Source: Orlajensenia sp037404875 (GTDB lineage Bacteria; Actinomycetota; Actinomycetes; Actinomycetales; Microbacteriaceae). Taken from it: 64,000 nucleotides of DNA. The stretch spans positions 1 through 64,000 of the forward strand of contig NZ_JBBELO010000003.1 of NCBI RefSeq assembly GCF_037404875.1, in the 5' to 3' direction. The notes under the pieces are model-generated. The model was not told where the DNA came from. It did no database searches and saw only the letters and a list, made by a program, of their open reading frames with translations. Shown here in pieces: positions 46,453 to 54,107 of the stretch (position 1 is the first letter of the stretch; each line of letters begins with the position of its first letter). Position numbers and translations under genes: made by a program.

Positions 46453-47682
46453 ATGCCCAGCGCCCTTCCCCTCGCTGATCCCGCACCGGCTGACGGATCG
46501 CTGCCCGCCTCGTCGATCGACGGCGCGGGCGAGCGCAGCTTCGGGGTCTACCTGCACGTGCCCTTCTGCCGGGTGCGGTGCGGCTACTGCGACTTCAACA
46601 CCTACACGGGCACCGAGCTGCGCGGAGTGCGCCAGGCGGACTACGCGGAGCAGGCCGCCCTCGAGGTGGGCCAGGCGCGGCGCATCCTCGACGCCTCCGG
46701 TCTTCCTGCCCGCCCGGCGTCCACGGTGTTCTTCGGAGGCGGAACGCCCACCCTGCTTCCCGCCGCCGACCTCGTGCGCATGCTCGACGCCGTCGGCGAG
46801 CACCTCGGGCTCGCCGACGGGGCCGAGATCACGACCGAGGCCAACCCCGACTCCGTCGACGCCGCCTACCTGCGCACCCTCGCCGGCGCAGGATTCACGC
46901 GGGTCTCCTTCGGCATGCAGTCGGCTGTGTCGCACGTGCTGGCTGCGCTCGAGCGCACCCACGACCCCGAGCGCATCCCGCTCGTGGTGGAGTGGGCCCG
47001 CGATGCCGGTCTCGACGTGAGCCTCGACCTCATCTACGGCACTCCCGGCGAGAGTCTCGGGGATTGGGAACGCAGCCTCGAGCATGCGCTCGCACAGCAG
47101 CCCGACCACCTCAGCGCCTACTCGCTCATCGTCGAGGACGGCACGAAGCTCGCGCGCCAGATCCGGCGTGGCGAGCTCGTGCAGCCCGATGAGGACCTGC
47201 AGGCCGACATGTACGAGCTGGCGGATGCTCTGCTCGCCGACGCTGGCTACGACTGGTACGAGGTGAGCAACTTCGCCCGCTCGGACGAGCACCGCTCCCG
47301 GCACAACCTCGCGTACTGGCGTGGCGGGGACTGGTGGGGCGTCGGCCCCGGAGCGCACAGCCACGTCGGCGGAGTGCGCTGGTGGAACGTGAAGCATCCC
47401 GCGGCGTACGCCGACCGGGTGCTCGCCGGCGTATCGCCCGGGGCGGGCAGGGAGACCCTCGACCCGGCGACGCGGGAGACCGAACGGGTGCTGCTCTCGG
47501 TGCGCATCCGCGAGGGGATCGCGATCGACTCGCTGGAGGCAACCGCCCGCGAGGGCGTCGCCGGACTTCTCGCCGACGGGCTCATCGACGCGAAAGCCGC
47601 CCTGTCTGGATCAGTGCGACTGACCCTGACAGGGCGGCTGCTGGCGGATGCCGTGGTGCGGCGTCTGCTGCCCGAGGGCTAG
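46453..47682 (+). CDS. hemW: radical SAM haem chaperone HemW
   Basis: A 409-residue cytoplasmic radical SAM protein that carries haem and delivers it to respiratory enzymes; once misnamed coproporphyrinogen III oxidase. The cluster motif is Cys-x3-Cys-x2-Cys in PFCRVRCGYCDFN (about 36-48). The SAM-binding GGGTPT (about 95-100) and TTEANPDS follow. The extra Cys of true HemN at the third-plus-three position is replaced by Phe (CDF), as in HemW. A haem chaperone would suit the bd oxidase. The stop overlaps the convergent DUF4870 stop in CTAG. Confidence 0.93.
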   Translation: MPSALPLADPAPADGSLPASSIDGAGERSFGVYLHVPFCRVRCGYCDFNTYTGTELRGVRQADYAEQAALEVGQARRILDASGLPARPASTVFFGGGTPTLLPAADLVRMLDAVGEHLGLADGAEITTEANPDSVDAAYLRTLAGAGFTRVSFGMQSAVSHVLAALERTHDPERIPLVVEWARDAGLDVSLDLIYGTPGESLGDWERSLEHALAQQPDHLSAYSLIVEDGTKLARQIRRGELVQPDEDLQADMYELADALLADAGYDWYEVSNFARSDEHRSRHNLAYWRGGDWWGVGPGAHSHVGGVRWWNVKHPAAYADRVLAGVSPGAGRETLDPATRETERVLLSVRIREGIAIDSLEATAREGVAGLLADGLIDAKAALSGSVRLTLTGRLLADAVVRRLLPEG

Positions 47683-48062
47683 CTGACGAACTTGATCGCG
47701 AGCGGGTAGGTGTAGGGCTGGCCCTGGTTCGCCTTCATCGCGGCGATGATGCCGAGCACGATCGAGAGCACCCACGCGGCGAGCAGGATGAACAGCCCGA
47801 CGACGACCAGCGAGAGGACCCAGCCGACCACGTAGGCGATGACGAGCGTGATCTGGAAGTTCAGCGCCGTCGCGGTGTGCAGGCGGATGAAGGGCCCGCG
47901 ATCCCTCAGCACGAGGTAGCCGATGAGGGCGGGCAGGAACCCGAACAGGATGCCGCCGATGTGGATCAGCGTCGCCCAGAGCTTCTCATCCGCGGGGCTC
48001 AGCGGCGTGGCCCGCTGATACGGGTCTCCGGGCGGAGGGGGAGGAGGTGTTGCGCCAGACAT
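47679..48062 (-). CDS. DUF4870-family membrane protein
   Basis: A 127-residue protein with a Pro-rich start (GATPPPPPPGDPYQ) and three hydrophobic helices (about 33-51, 68-86 and 91-110). The DUF4870 signature is in ADEKLWATLIHIGGILFGFLPALIGYLVLR and in IRLHTATALNFQITL. Function is unknown. A similar but longer paralogue lies upstream on the same strand. Its stop codon shares CTAG with the hemW stop, a tail-to-tail overlap. Confidence 0.85.
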   Translation of the reverse strand: MSGATPPPPPPGDPYQRATPLSPADEKLWATLIHIGGILFGFLPALIGYLVLRDRGPFIRLHTATALNFQITLVIAYVVGWVLSLVVVGLFILLAAWVLSIVLGIIAAMKANQGQPYTYPLAIKFVS

Positions 48063-48172
48063 TGTTACTCCTTGTCAAACGTGCCGGACGGGACGGAGAT
48101 GGTGCAGTGCAGTGCCACCCTACTGTCCGGCTGTCTTCGGCGATGGTGTGTGACGCGGCGTGTGACGCCGGA

Positions 48173-48799
48173 TCACTTGACCAGGCGAACGGCGAACGGA
48201 TAGCGGTAGCTGCCACCCGCGTTCACACGCACGCCGGCGATGATCGAGAAGACCACGTCGATGATCACGAGTGCCCAGCCGACGAGGGCGAAGAGGAACG
48301 AGACGACGAACCAGGCGCCGACGGGAAGCGTCCAGAAGAGCGCGGCAAACAGGATGGCGGAGAGGATGGCCCAGATGATGATGGCTCCCACCATGGTGAT
48401 CTGGAAGTTCAGCGCCTCCTTGGACTCCTGGCGGGTGTGCGCGCCGCGCTTTCCGTAGACGAGGTAGATCACGAGTGCGGGCACGATCGCGAGCAGGGCG
48501 AACCAGCCCACGAAGAACGCCAGGATGGAGATGGCGCCGCCGAAGTGCGCCCATGCCGCCCACTGCTTGTCCTCGCTCGGAGTGAGATCGGCGGGCGGGG
48601 TGGCGGTCGGCGTCGTGCCATAGGCCGGCGGCTGCGGAGCGTGCGGCTGCGGTGCTTGCGGCTGACCGCCGTAGCCACCCGCGGCCGGTGCAGCCGGGGG
48701 AACGGGCGCGGCTGGCGCTGCCGGGGGCGGCGGCGGGGACGCGGGCTGGCCGCCGCCGGCGGCCGGGTCAGGCGGCAGGGGGGTGTTCGGGTCGCTCAC
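48173..48799 (-). CDS. DUF4870-family membrane protein with Pro/Ala-rich N-terminus
   Basis: A 208-residue paralogue of the next gene. The first 75 residues are low-complexity Pro, Ala, Gly and Gln (PPPPPAAPAAPVPPAAPAAGG-like), probably a cytoplasmic unstructured tail. It then has the DUF4870 core (SEDKQWAAWAHFGGAISILAFFVGW, KEALNFQITMVGAIIIWAIL) with about four helices, and ends in FAVRLVK like its partner (LAIKFVS). The two probably arose by tandem duplication. Such Pro-rich tails can bind partner proteins, but no partner is visible. Confidence 0.82.
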   Translation of the reverse strand: MSDPNTPLPPDPAAGGGQPASPPPPPAAPAAPVPPAAPAAGGYGGQPQAPQPHAPQPPAYGTTPTATPPADLTPSEDKQWAAWAHFGGAISILAFFVGWFALLAIVPALVIYLVYGKRGAHTRQESKEALNFQITMVGAIIIWAILSAILFAALFWTLPVGAWFVVSFLFALVGWALVIIDVVFSIIAGVRVNAGGSYRYPFAVRLVK

Positions 48800-48932
48800 G
48801 GCGGGCCCCTTTCGTTGAGAATGAGCCGTCTGCTGCGGCGCGCACGGGCGTCGTCGCCGACGCAGGTGAGATCACGGTAGCGCGTCGAATCACCGGCGGG
48901 CAATCATTTCCGGGCAGCGAGTGGCGTTAGAA

Positions 48933-48959
48933 TTGGCACTCGGAAACAGCGAGTGCTAA
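48933..48959 (+). promoter_or_regulatory. CIRCE operator of the hrcA-dnaJ operon
   Basis: TTGGCACTC-N9-GAGTGCTAA matches the CIRCE consensus TTAGCACTC-N9-GAGTGCTAA except one base in the left arm. It is 19 bases before the hrcA ATG at 48978 and overlaps a TAGAAT (48928-48933) that could be the -10 box. HrcA binding here would repress the operon under normal temperature. Confidence 0.92.
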
Positions 48960-48977
48960 CGGCGGGAGGGTGCGGCC

Positions 48978-50000
48978 ATGGTGTCGGAACGCAGTCTGTC
49001 CGTGTTGCGCGCGATCGTGCACGACTACGTCGCCTCGCGCGAGCCCGTCGGTTCCAAGGCGATCGTCGAGCGGCACGCGTTCGGCGTCTCGGCCGCGACC
49101 ATCCGCAACGACATGGCGCAGCTCGAGGAGGAGGAGCTCATCACGGCTCCGCACACCTCGTCGGGGCGCATTCCGACCGACAAGGGGTACCGCCTCTTCG
49201 TCGACGGGCTCGCCGACGTGCGCCCGTTGACGCCGGCCCAGCGTCACGCCATCGAGACGTTCCTCGGTTCCTCGGGCGACCTCGACGACGTGCTGGCCCG
49301 ATCGGTGCGGCTGCTCTCGCAACTCACCCACCAGGTCGCTCTCGTCCAGTATCCCAGCCTCGGGTCGGCGCGCATCCGTCACATCGAACTCGTACGCCTG
49401 AGCGAGACCCGCCTGCTCTCGGTGCTCATCACCGACAACGGCCGGGTCGAGCAGCGACTGGTCGACCTCGACGGCTGGGTCGACGAGGCCGCGCTCACCT
49501 CGTTGCGCACCCGGCTGAACGAGTCCCTCGTCTCGCTCTCGATGACGGATGCCGCCGAGCGGCTCGCCGGCATCCGCGACGAGGTGCCCCTGCCGGAGCG
49601 CCCCCTGGCCGACGCCGTCACCGCCACGCTCGCCGAGCAGGTGCTCGCCCACCGGCAGGACCGGCTCGTGATGGCCGGCGCCGCCAACCTCGTGCGCACC
49701 GAGAGCGACTTCACCGGAAGCATCTTCCCGGTGCTCGAGGCCATCGAAGAGCAGGTGGTGCTGCTGAGGCTGTTCGGCGAGATGGCCTCGGAGCAGCACG
49801 GCGTCTCGGTGAGCATCGGGCGCGAGAACGCCGCCTTCGGGCTGGGGGAGACCTCCGTGCTCACGAGCGGCTACTCCGCCGCGCGGGGCGACATCGGTCG
49901 GCTCGGCCTGCTCGGTCCGACCCGCATGGACTATTCGAACAACATGGCGGCGGTTCGCGCCGTCGCCCGCTACCTCTCGAAACTGCTCACGGAGAGTTGA
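48978..50000 (+). CDS. hrcA: heat-inducible repressor HrcA
   Basis: A 340-residue repressor of chaperone genes. It has an N-terminal winged helix (about 1-72, VGSKAIVERHAFGVSAATIRNDMAQLEEE), a GAF-like middle domain and an inserted dimerisation region. The usual HrcA block TSSGRIPTDKGYRLFVDGL is at about 56-74. Its own gene carries a CIRCE operator, so it autoregulates and controls dnaJ in the same operon; groE genes are outside the window. The start follows GGGAGGG. Confidence 0.96.
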   Translation: MVSERSLSVLRAIVHDYVASREPVGSKAIVERHAFGVSAATIRNDMAQLEEEELITAPHTSSGRIPTDKGYRLFVDGLADVRPLTPAQRHAIETFLGSSGDLDDVLARSVRLLSQLTHQVALVQYPSLGSARIRHIELVRLSETRLLSVLITDNGRVEQRLVDLDGWVDEAALTSLRTRLNESLVSLSMTDAAERLAGIRDEVPLPERPLADAVTATLAEQVLAHRQDRLVMAGAANLVRTESDFTGSIFPVLEAIEEQVVLLRLFGEMASEQHGVSVSIGRENAAFGLGETSVLTSGYSAARGDIGRLGLLGPTRMDYSNNMAAVRAVARYLSKLLTES

Positions 50001-50016
50001 CGAGACCACGGAAGAC

Positions 50017-50041
50017 CCCTCACGCGCACATCCGGTGAGGG
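50017..50041 (+). other. intercistronic hairpin between hrcA and dnaJ
   Basis: CCCTCAC (50017-50023) pairs with GTGAGGG (50035-50041) over an 11-base loop, two bases before the dnaJ ribosome binding site AAAGGA. It may protect or throttle the downstream message; its role is not known. Confidence 0.45.
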
Positions 50042-50056
50042 CGGAAAGGAAGCCGC

Positions 50057-51172
50057 GTGGCTGACCACTACGAAGTCCTCGGCGTGTCGCGAGACGCATC
50101 GATCGACGAGATCAAGAAGGCGTACCGCAAGCTGGCGCGCGAGCTGCACCCCGACGTGAACCCGGGAGCGGAGGCGAGCGAGCGCTTCAAGCTCGTCACC
50201 CACGCCTACGACGTGCTGAGCGATCCCCGCCAGCGCCAGCAGTACGACCTCGGCGGCCAGGACTCGCCGTTCGGCGGCGCAGGCGGGGCCGACTTCGGCG
50301 GCTTCGGCGACATCTTCGAGACCTTCTTCGGGGGCGGAGACGGCTCGGGTCGGCGGGGACCGCGCTCCCGCCGTGAGCGCGGTCAGGACGCCCTGCTGCG
50401 CGTGGAGGTCGACCTCGACGAGATCATCTTCGGAACGCACCGCGACATCGAGGTCGACACCGCGGTGCTGTGCGAGACCTGCCACGGCTCGTGCTGTGCG
50501 CCGGGGACCGCGCCGGTCACGTGCGACATCTGCCACGGCACCGGCTCCATCCAGCGCTCGGTGCGCTCGCTGCTCGGCAACGTCATGACCTCGAGCCCCT
50601 GCGGCACCTGCCGCGGGTACGGCACGGTCATCGCGACGCCGTGCGTCACCTGCCAGGGCCAGGGTCGCGTGCGGGCACGTCGAACCGTGCCGGTCGACAT
50701 CCCCGCCGGCGTCGACACCGGCGTTCGGCTGCAGATGCCGGGCAGCGGCGAGGCCGGTCCTGCTGGCGGACCCAACGGCGACCTCTACCTCGAGATCAAG
50801 GTGCGCCACCACGACGTCTTCAGCCGAAACGGCGACGACCTGCTCTGCACGCTCGAGGTGCCGATGACGGATGCGATCCTCGGCACCACCGCGACCGTGC
50901 ACGCGCTCGACGGCGACGTCGAGATCGAGCTGCGCCCCGGAACCCAGAGCTCCGAGATCATCACCGTGCGCGATCGCGGCGTGACCAAGCTGCGCGGGTC
51001 GGGCCGCGGCGACCTGAAGATCGGCGTGCAGGTGGTCACGCCGATGAAGCTGAACGGTCGTGAGCGCGAGCTCATCCAGCAGTTCGCCAAGAGCCACAAG
51101 GCCGGCAAGCCCGAGCTCTCGCACTTCCAGCAGGGACTGTTCGCCAAGCTGCGCGATCGCTTCCTCGGCTAG
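50057..51172 (+). CDS. dnaJ: chaperone DnaJ
   Basis: A 371-residue type I Hsp40. The J domain (1-70) has the HPD loop in LHPDVNPG. A Gly/Phe-rich region follows (about 75-105). The zinc domain has four CxxCxGxG repeats (CETCHGSC, CDICHGTG, CGTCRGYG, CVTCQGQG); the first ends in Cys rather than Gly. Two beta-domains bind clients. It is the second DnaJ found with hrcA in actinobacteria, distinct from the one beside dnaK-grpE. It starts at GTG 50057 and rsmE follows after 10 bases. Confidence 0.95.
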   Translation: MADHYEVLGVSRDASIDEIKKAYRKLARELHPDVNPGAEASERFKLVTHAYDVLSDPRQRQQYDLGGQDSPFGGAGGADFGGFGDIFETFFGGGDGSGRRGPRSRRERGQDALLRVEVDLDEIIFGTHRDIEVDTAVLCETCHGSCCAPGTAPVTCDICHGTGSIQRSVRSLLGNVMTSSPCGTCRGYGTVIATPCVTCQGQGRVRARRTVPVDIPAGVDTGVRLQMPGSGEAGPAGGPNGDLYLEIKVRHHDVFSRNGDDLLCTLEVPMTDAILGTTATVHALDGDVEIELRPGTQSSEIITVRDRGVTKLRGSGRGDLKIGVQVVTPMKLNGRERELIQQFAKSHKAGKPELSHFQQGLFAKLRDRFLG

Positions 51173-51182
51173 GTTCGCCCCT

Positions 51183-51917
51183 ATGAGCTCCCTCTACCTT
51201 CGCGAGGACCTCGAGGTCGACGACGTCGGGGCCGCGGTCAGCATCCTCGGCGCCGAGGCCCGTCATGCGGTGACCGTCGGTCGTACGCGGGTCGGCGAGA
51301 CGATTTCCATCGGCAACGGCCGTGGGCTCGTGGTGACCGGGGAGGTCACCGCGGCCGCGCCCGGCGAGCTCACGATTGCCCCGCGCGTCGTCGAGACGGT
51401 GGAGGCTCCGCGGCCACGAGTCGTGCTCGCCCAGGCTCTGGCCAAGGGCGATCGCGACGAACTCGCCGTGCAGGCGGCCACCGAGCTGGGCGTCGATGCG
51501 GTCATCCCCTGGGCGGCCCGGCGGTCGGTCTCCCGTTGGGAGGGACCGAAGGTGCAGAAGGGCCGCGAACGCTGGGCGCTCATCTCCCGCGAGGCGGCCA
51601 AGCAGTCCATCCGGCCGTGGCTTCCCTCGGTGGGCGACCTCGCGACGACGAAGGATCTCGCCCGGCTCGCGGCGACGGCCCGGGTGCTCGTGCTCGAGCC
51701 GACCGCATCCGAGGCCCTCACCGAGCTCTCGAGCGATGACGACGAACGTGACATCGTTCTCGTGGTGGGCCCGGAGGGCGGCATCGCCCCCGAGGAACTG
51801 GACGCACTGAGGGATGCGGGCGCGTCGCTGCTGCGCCTGGGCACGTCGGTGCTGCGCACCTCGACGGCAGGCCCCGCCGCGATCGCGGTGCTGAACGGCA
51901 TCCTCGGCCGCTGGTGA
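51183..51917 (+). CDS. rsmE: 16S rRNA (uracil-1498-N3)-methyltransferase
   Basis: A 244-residue SPOUT methyltransferase that modifies U1498 of 16S rRNA with SAM. It has an N-terminal PUA-like domain (about 1-75) and the knotted SPOUT domain with KGDRDELAVQAATELGVDAVIPW, ISREAAKQSIRPWLP, VVGPEGGIAPEELDAL and LGTSVLRTSTAGPAAI. The hrcA-dnaJ-rsmE order is conserved. The gene is followed by the duplicated hairpin element before the HIT gene. Confidence 0.94.
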   Translation: MSSLYLREDLEVDDVGAAVSILGAEARHAVTVGRTRVGETISIGNGRGLVVTGEVTAAAPGELTIAPRVVETVEAPRPRVVLAQALAKGDRDELAVQAATELGVDAVIPWAARRSVSRWEGPKVQKGRERWALISREAAKQSIRPWLPSVGDLATTKDLARLAATARVLVLEPTASEALTELSSDDDERDIVLVVGPEGGIAPEELDALRDAGASLLRLGTSVLRTSTAGPAAIAVLNGILGRW

Positions 51918-51925
51918 GCCGGCAC

Positions 51926-52015
51926 GAGCCCGCACTTTGTGCGGGTCCCCTCGCATCGACCCCGCACTTTCTGTGGGTGGAGGGCCGCTCCCACCCGCAA
52001 AATCTGCGGGTTCGA
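51926..52015. repeat. 90-bp triple-hairpin element, copy A
   Basis: First copy of a 90-base unit with three back-to-back stem-loops: CCCGCAC-TTT-GTGCGGG (51929-51945), CCCGCA-N5-TGTGGG with one G-U pair (51961-51977), and ACCCGCA-AAATC-TGCGGGT (51993-52011). It begins 9 bases after the rsmE stop. The stretch 51918-52223 has no gene that I believe. The stems share a CCCGCA core, and the third is in reverse orientation judging by its loop bases. It looks like a REP-type or miniature mobile element; it could also end rsmE transcription. Confidence 0.85.
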
Positions 52016-52069
52016 CGAGGTGGTGGAGCGGGATGCGCATCCGGCGCTCGCGCCGGCCCCTCACACACC

Positions 52070-52159
52070 GAGCCCGCACTTTGTGCGGGTCTCCTGGCAT
52101 CGAACCCGCACCTTTTGTGGGTGGAGGGCCGCTCGCACCCGCAAAATCTGCGGGTTCGA
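52070..52159. repeat. 90-bp triple-hairpin element, copy B
   Basis: Second copy, same strand and same length, 144 bases downstream of copy A, differing at 6 of 90 positions (93% identical). Stem-loops are CCCGCAC-TTT-GTGCGGG (52073-52089), CCCGCA-N5-TGTGGG (52105-52121) and ACCCGCA-AAATC-TGCGGGT (52137-52155). All six changes lie outside the perfect stems or in loops and spacers, so the hairpins are kept. The 54 bases between the copies have no detectable homology to the unit. Confidence 0.85.
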
Positions 52160-52211
52160 GCCTGCGCCGACGGATGATCGCTCGACCGGCCGAAGCGTCG
52201 CGGGCTCGCAT

Positions 52212-52217
52212 TAAGAT
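52212..52217 (+). promoter_or_regulatory. -10 box of the HIT gene, leaderless start
   Basis: TAAGAT, then GGAGGG, then ATG at 52224. The GGAGGG touches the start codon and is too close to act as a ribosome binding site, so the spacing of 6 from the -10 box points to a leaderless message. Confidence 0.5.
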
Positions 52218-52223
52218 GGAGGG

Positions 52224-52574
52224 ATGGCAGAGCCCAGCGTCTTCACCCGCATCATCGCGCGGGAAATCCCCGCGACCGTCGTTGCGGAGACCGATCGCGT
52301 GATCGCCTTCGACGACATCGCCCCGCAGGCGCCCGTTCATGTCGTGATCGCGCCCAAGACCGAGCAGTACAGCAACGTCGTCGAACTGGCCGCGGCCGAC
52401 CCGCAACTCCTGGCCGAGATCGTCGACACCGCCCGCTCCATCGCCGAGCAGCGCGGGAACGGCCAGTTCCGCCTCATCTTCAACACGGGCGAGGATGCCG
52501 GCCAGACCGTGTTCCACGTGCACGCCCACCTGCTGGCCGGCGGCCTCGAGGAGGGCACCCTTGGCGAGCACTGA
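52224..52574 (+). CDS. HIT-domain nucleotide-binding protein (HinT-like)
   Basis: A 116-residue histidine-triad protein that hydrolyses purine phosphoramidates. The triad is HVHAH at His98, His100 and His102 (TVFHVHAHLLAGG), with the N-terminal FTRIIAREIPATVVAETDRVIAFDDI typical of HinT (split across 7-32). It works as a homodimer. It lies at the head of the phoH-ybeY-corC-era cluster, and its end overlaps the phoH start by 14 bases. Confidence 0.95.
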   Translation: MAEPSVFTRIIAREIPATVVAETDRVIAFDDIAPQAPVHVVIAPKTEQYSNVVELAAADPQLLAEIVDTARSIAEQRGNGQFRLIFNTGEDAGQTVFHVHAHLLAGGLEEGTLGEH

Positions 52575-53634
52575 CAACCAGCCGGCCGAGGCGCGGCTGC
52601 ACATCGACGGCATCGCGATGGTGCGGTTGCTCGGTCCTCAAGACCGACTGCTCGGCACCATCGAGAAGCAGTACCCCGACGTCGACCTGCTCGTCCGCGG
52701 CAACGAGATCACCCTCACCGGCCCGGTCGACCAGGTCGAGGCGGTGCGCCGCCTCATCGAGGAGCTGCAGGCGATGGTGCGCAACGGCCAGGACCTCGGG
52801 CCCGTCGAGGTGACCACCTCGGCGCGGATGCTCGATGCCGACGCGAGCGCGAGCCCTTCGGAAGTTCTCGGCCAGGCCATCCTCAGCACGCGCGGGCGCA
52901 GCATCCGTCCGAAGACGCTCGGTCAGAAGGAGTACGTCGACGCGATCGACGAGAACACCATCGTGTTCGGCATCGGCCCGGCCGGAACGGGAAAGACCTA
53001 CCTCGCCATGGCCAAGGCCGTGCAGGCGCTGCAGCGCAAGGAGGTCACCCGCATCATCCTCACGCGTCCCGCGGTGGAGGCGGGGGAGCGGCTCGGCTTC
53101 CTTCCGGGAACGCTCACCGACAAGATCGACCCCTACCTGCGCCCGCTCTACGACGCCCTCAACGAGATGATGGATCCCGAGCTCGTGCCCAAGCTGCTCG
53201 CGGCCGGCACCGTCGAGGTCGCCCCGCTCGCCTACATGCGCGGCCGCACCCTCAACGACTCCTTCGTCGTGCTCGACGAGGCGCAGAACACCACGCCCGA
53301 GCAGATGAAGATGTTCCTGACCCGCCTCGGATTCGGCTCGAAGATGGTCGTCACGGGCGACATCACCCAGGTCGACCTTCCCGCCGGCGCCTCGGGCCTG
53401 CGACTCGTGACGCGCGTGCTCAACGACATCGACGACATCCACTTCTCGCGGCTGACGAGTGACGACGTCGTGCGCCACTCGCTCGTCGGTCGCATCGTGG
53501 ATGCCTACAGCGAGTACGACGAGAAGCGGCAGGCACAGCGCTTCGAGCGCGAACAGGCCAGCGAGTTCGCCAATCGCGCCGAGCGTCGCGCGGCGGCGCC
53601 CCGAGACCACCTGCCCCGACGCAGCAACCGATAG
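52561..53634 (+). CDS. phoH: PhoH-family ATPase
   Basis: A 357-residue protein with an N-terminal KH-like region (about 15-75, VRLLGPQDRLLGTIEKQYP) and a P-loop PhoH domain: Walker A GPAGTGKTYLAMA (about 140-152), Walker B VVLDEAQNTTPEQMK. PhoH/YbeZ proteins act with YbeY in ribosome and RNA quality control. The TTG at 52561 is chosen because GAGGAGGG lies 5 bases before it and the reading MASTDNQPAEAR enters directly into the conserved domain; it overlaps the HIT gene end. ybeY follows after 6 bases. Confidence 0.93.
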   Translation: MASTDNQPAEARLHIDGIAMVRLLGPQDRLLGTIEKQYPDVDLLVRGNEITLTGPVDQVEAVRRLIEELQAMVRNGQDLGPVEVTTSARMLDADASASPSEVLGQAILSTRGRSIRPKTLGQKEYVDAIDENTIVFGIGPAGTGKTYLAMAKAVQALQRKEVTRIILTRPAVEAGERLGFLPGTLTDKIDPYLRPLYDALNEMMDPELVPKLLAAGTVEVAPLAYMRGRTLNDSFVVLDEAQNTTPEQMKMFLTRLGFGSKMVVTGDITQVDLPAGASGLRLVTRVLNDIDDIHFSRLTSDDVVRHSLVGRIVDAYSEYDEKRQAQRFEREQASEFANRAERRAAAPRDHLPRRSNR

Positions 53635-53640
53635 GACCTC

Positions 53641-54102
53641 ATGAGCATCGAGATCAACAACGAGTCGGCGATCGAGGTCGACGAACCCGCGTTGCAGCGC
53701 CTCGCGGTGTACGCGCTCGACGTCATGCACGTCAACGCCGACGCCGACCTCGCCATCGTGCTCGTCGACGAGGGCGCCATGGAGCAGCTGCACGTGCAGT
53801 GGATGGACGAGCCTGGCCCCACGGATGTGCTCAGCTTCCCGATGGACGAGCTGCGACCGGGCACCGAGGAGGATCCGGCGCCCGCGGGGCTCCTGGGCGA
53901 CATCGTGCTGTGCCCGCAGGTGGCCCAGGGCCAGGCCGAGACGGCCGGTCACTCGCTGACCGACGAGCTGCTCCTGCTCACGGCCCACGGGGTGCTGCAC
54001 CTTCTCGGCTTCGATCACGCGGAACCCGACGAGGAGAAGGAGATGTTCGGCATCCAGCGCGACATCCTCATCGGCTTCGCAGTACAGGAGCGTCGACACT
54101 GA
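53641..54102 (+). CDS. ybeY: rRNA maturation RNase YbeY
   Basis: A 153-residue zinc endoribonuclease that matures 16S rRNA and helps ribosome quality control. Zinc ligands His116, His120 and His126 sit in HGVLHLLGFDH, and the family TDVLSFP block is at 61-67. The N-terminal residues of the fold (IEINNESAIEVDE) are normal. It works with PhoH and Era in the same cluster. Its stop TGA is overlapped by a possible CTG start of the next gene. Confidence 0.96.
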   Translation: MSIEINNESAIEVDEPALQRLAVYALDVMHVNADADLAIVLVDEGAMEQLHVQWMDEPGPTDVLSFPMDELRPGTEEDPAPAGLLGDIVLCPQVAQGQAETAGHSLTDELLLLTAHGVLHLLGFDHAEPDEEKEMFGIQRDILIGFAVQERRH

Positions 54103-54107
54103 CGGAG

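Noticed and set aside
51914..52177. An 87-codon frame reading through both repeat copies, with a 30-residue peptide repeated twice
   Set aside because: The peptide repeat follows automatically from a 144-base spacing divisible by three. Its start overlaps the rsmE end, it has no ribosome site, and the conserved feature is the hairpins.
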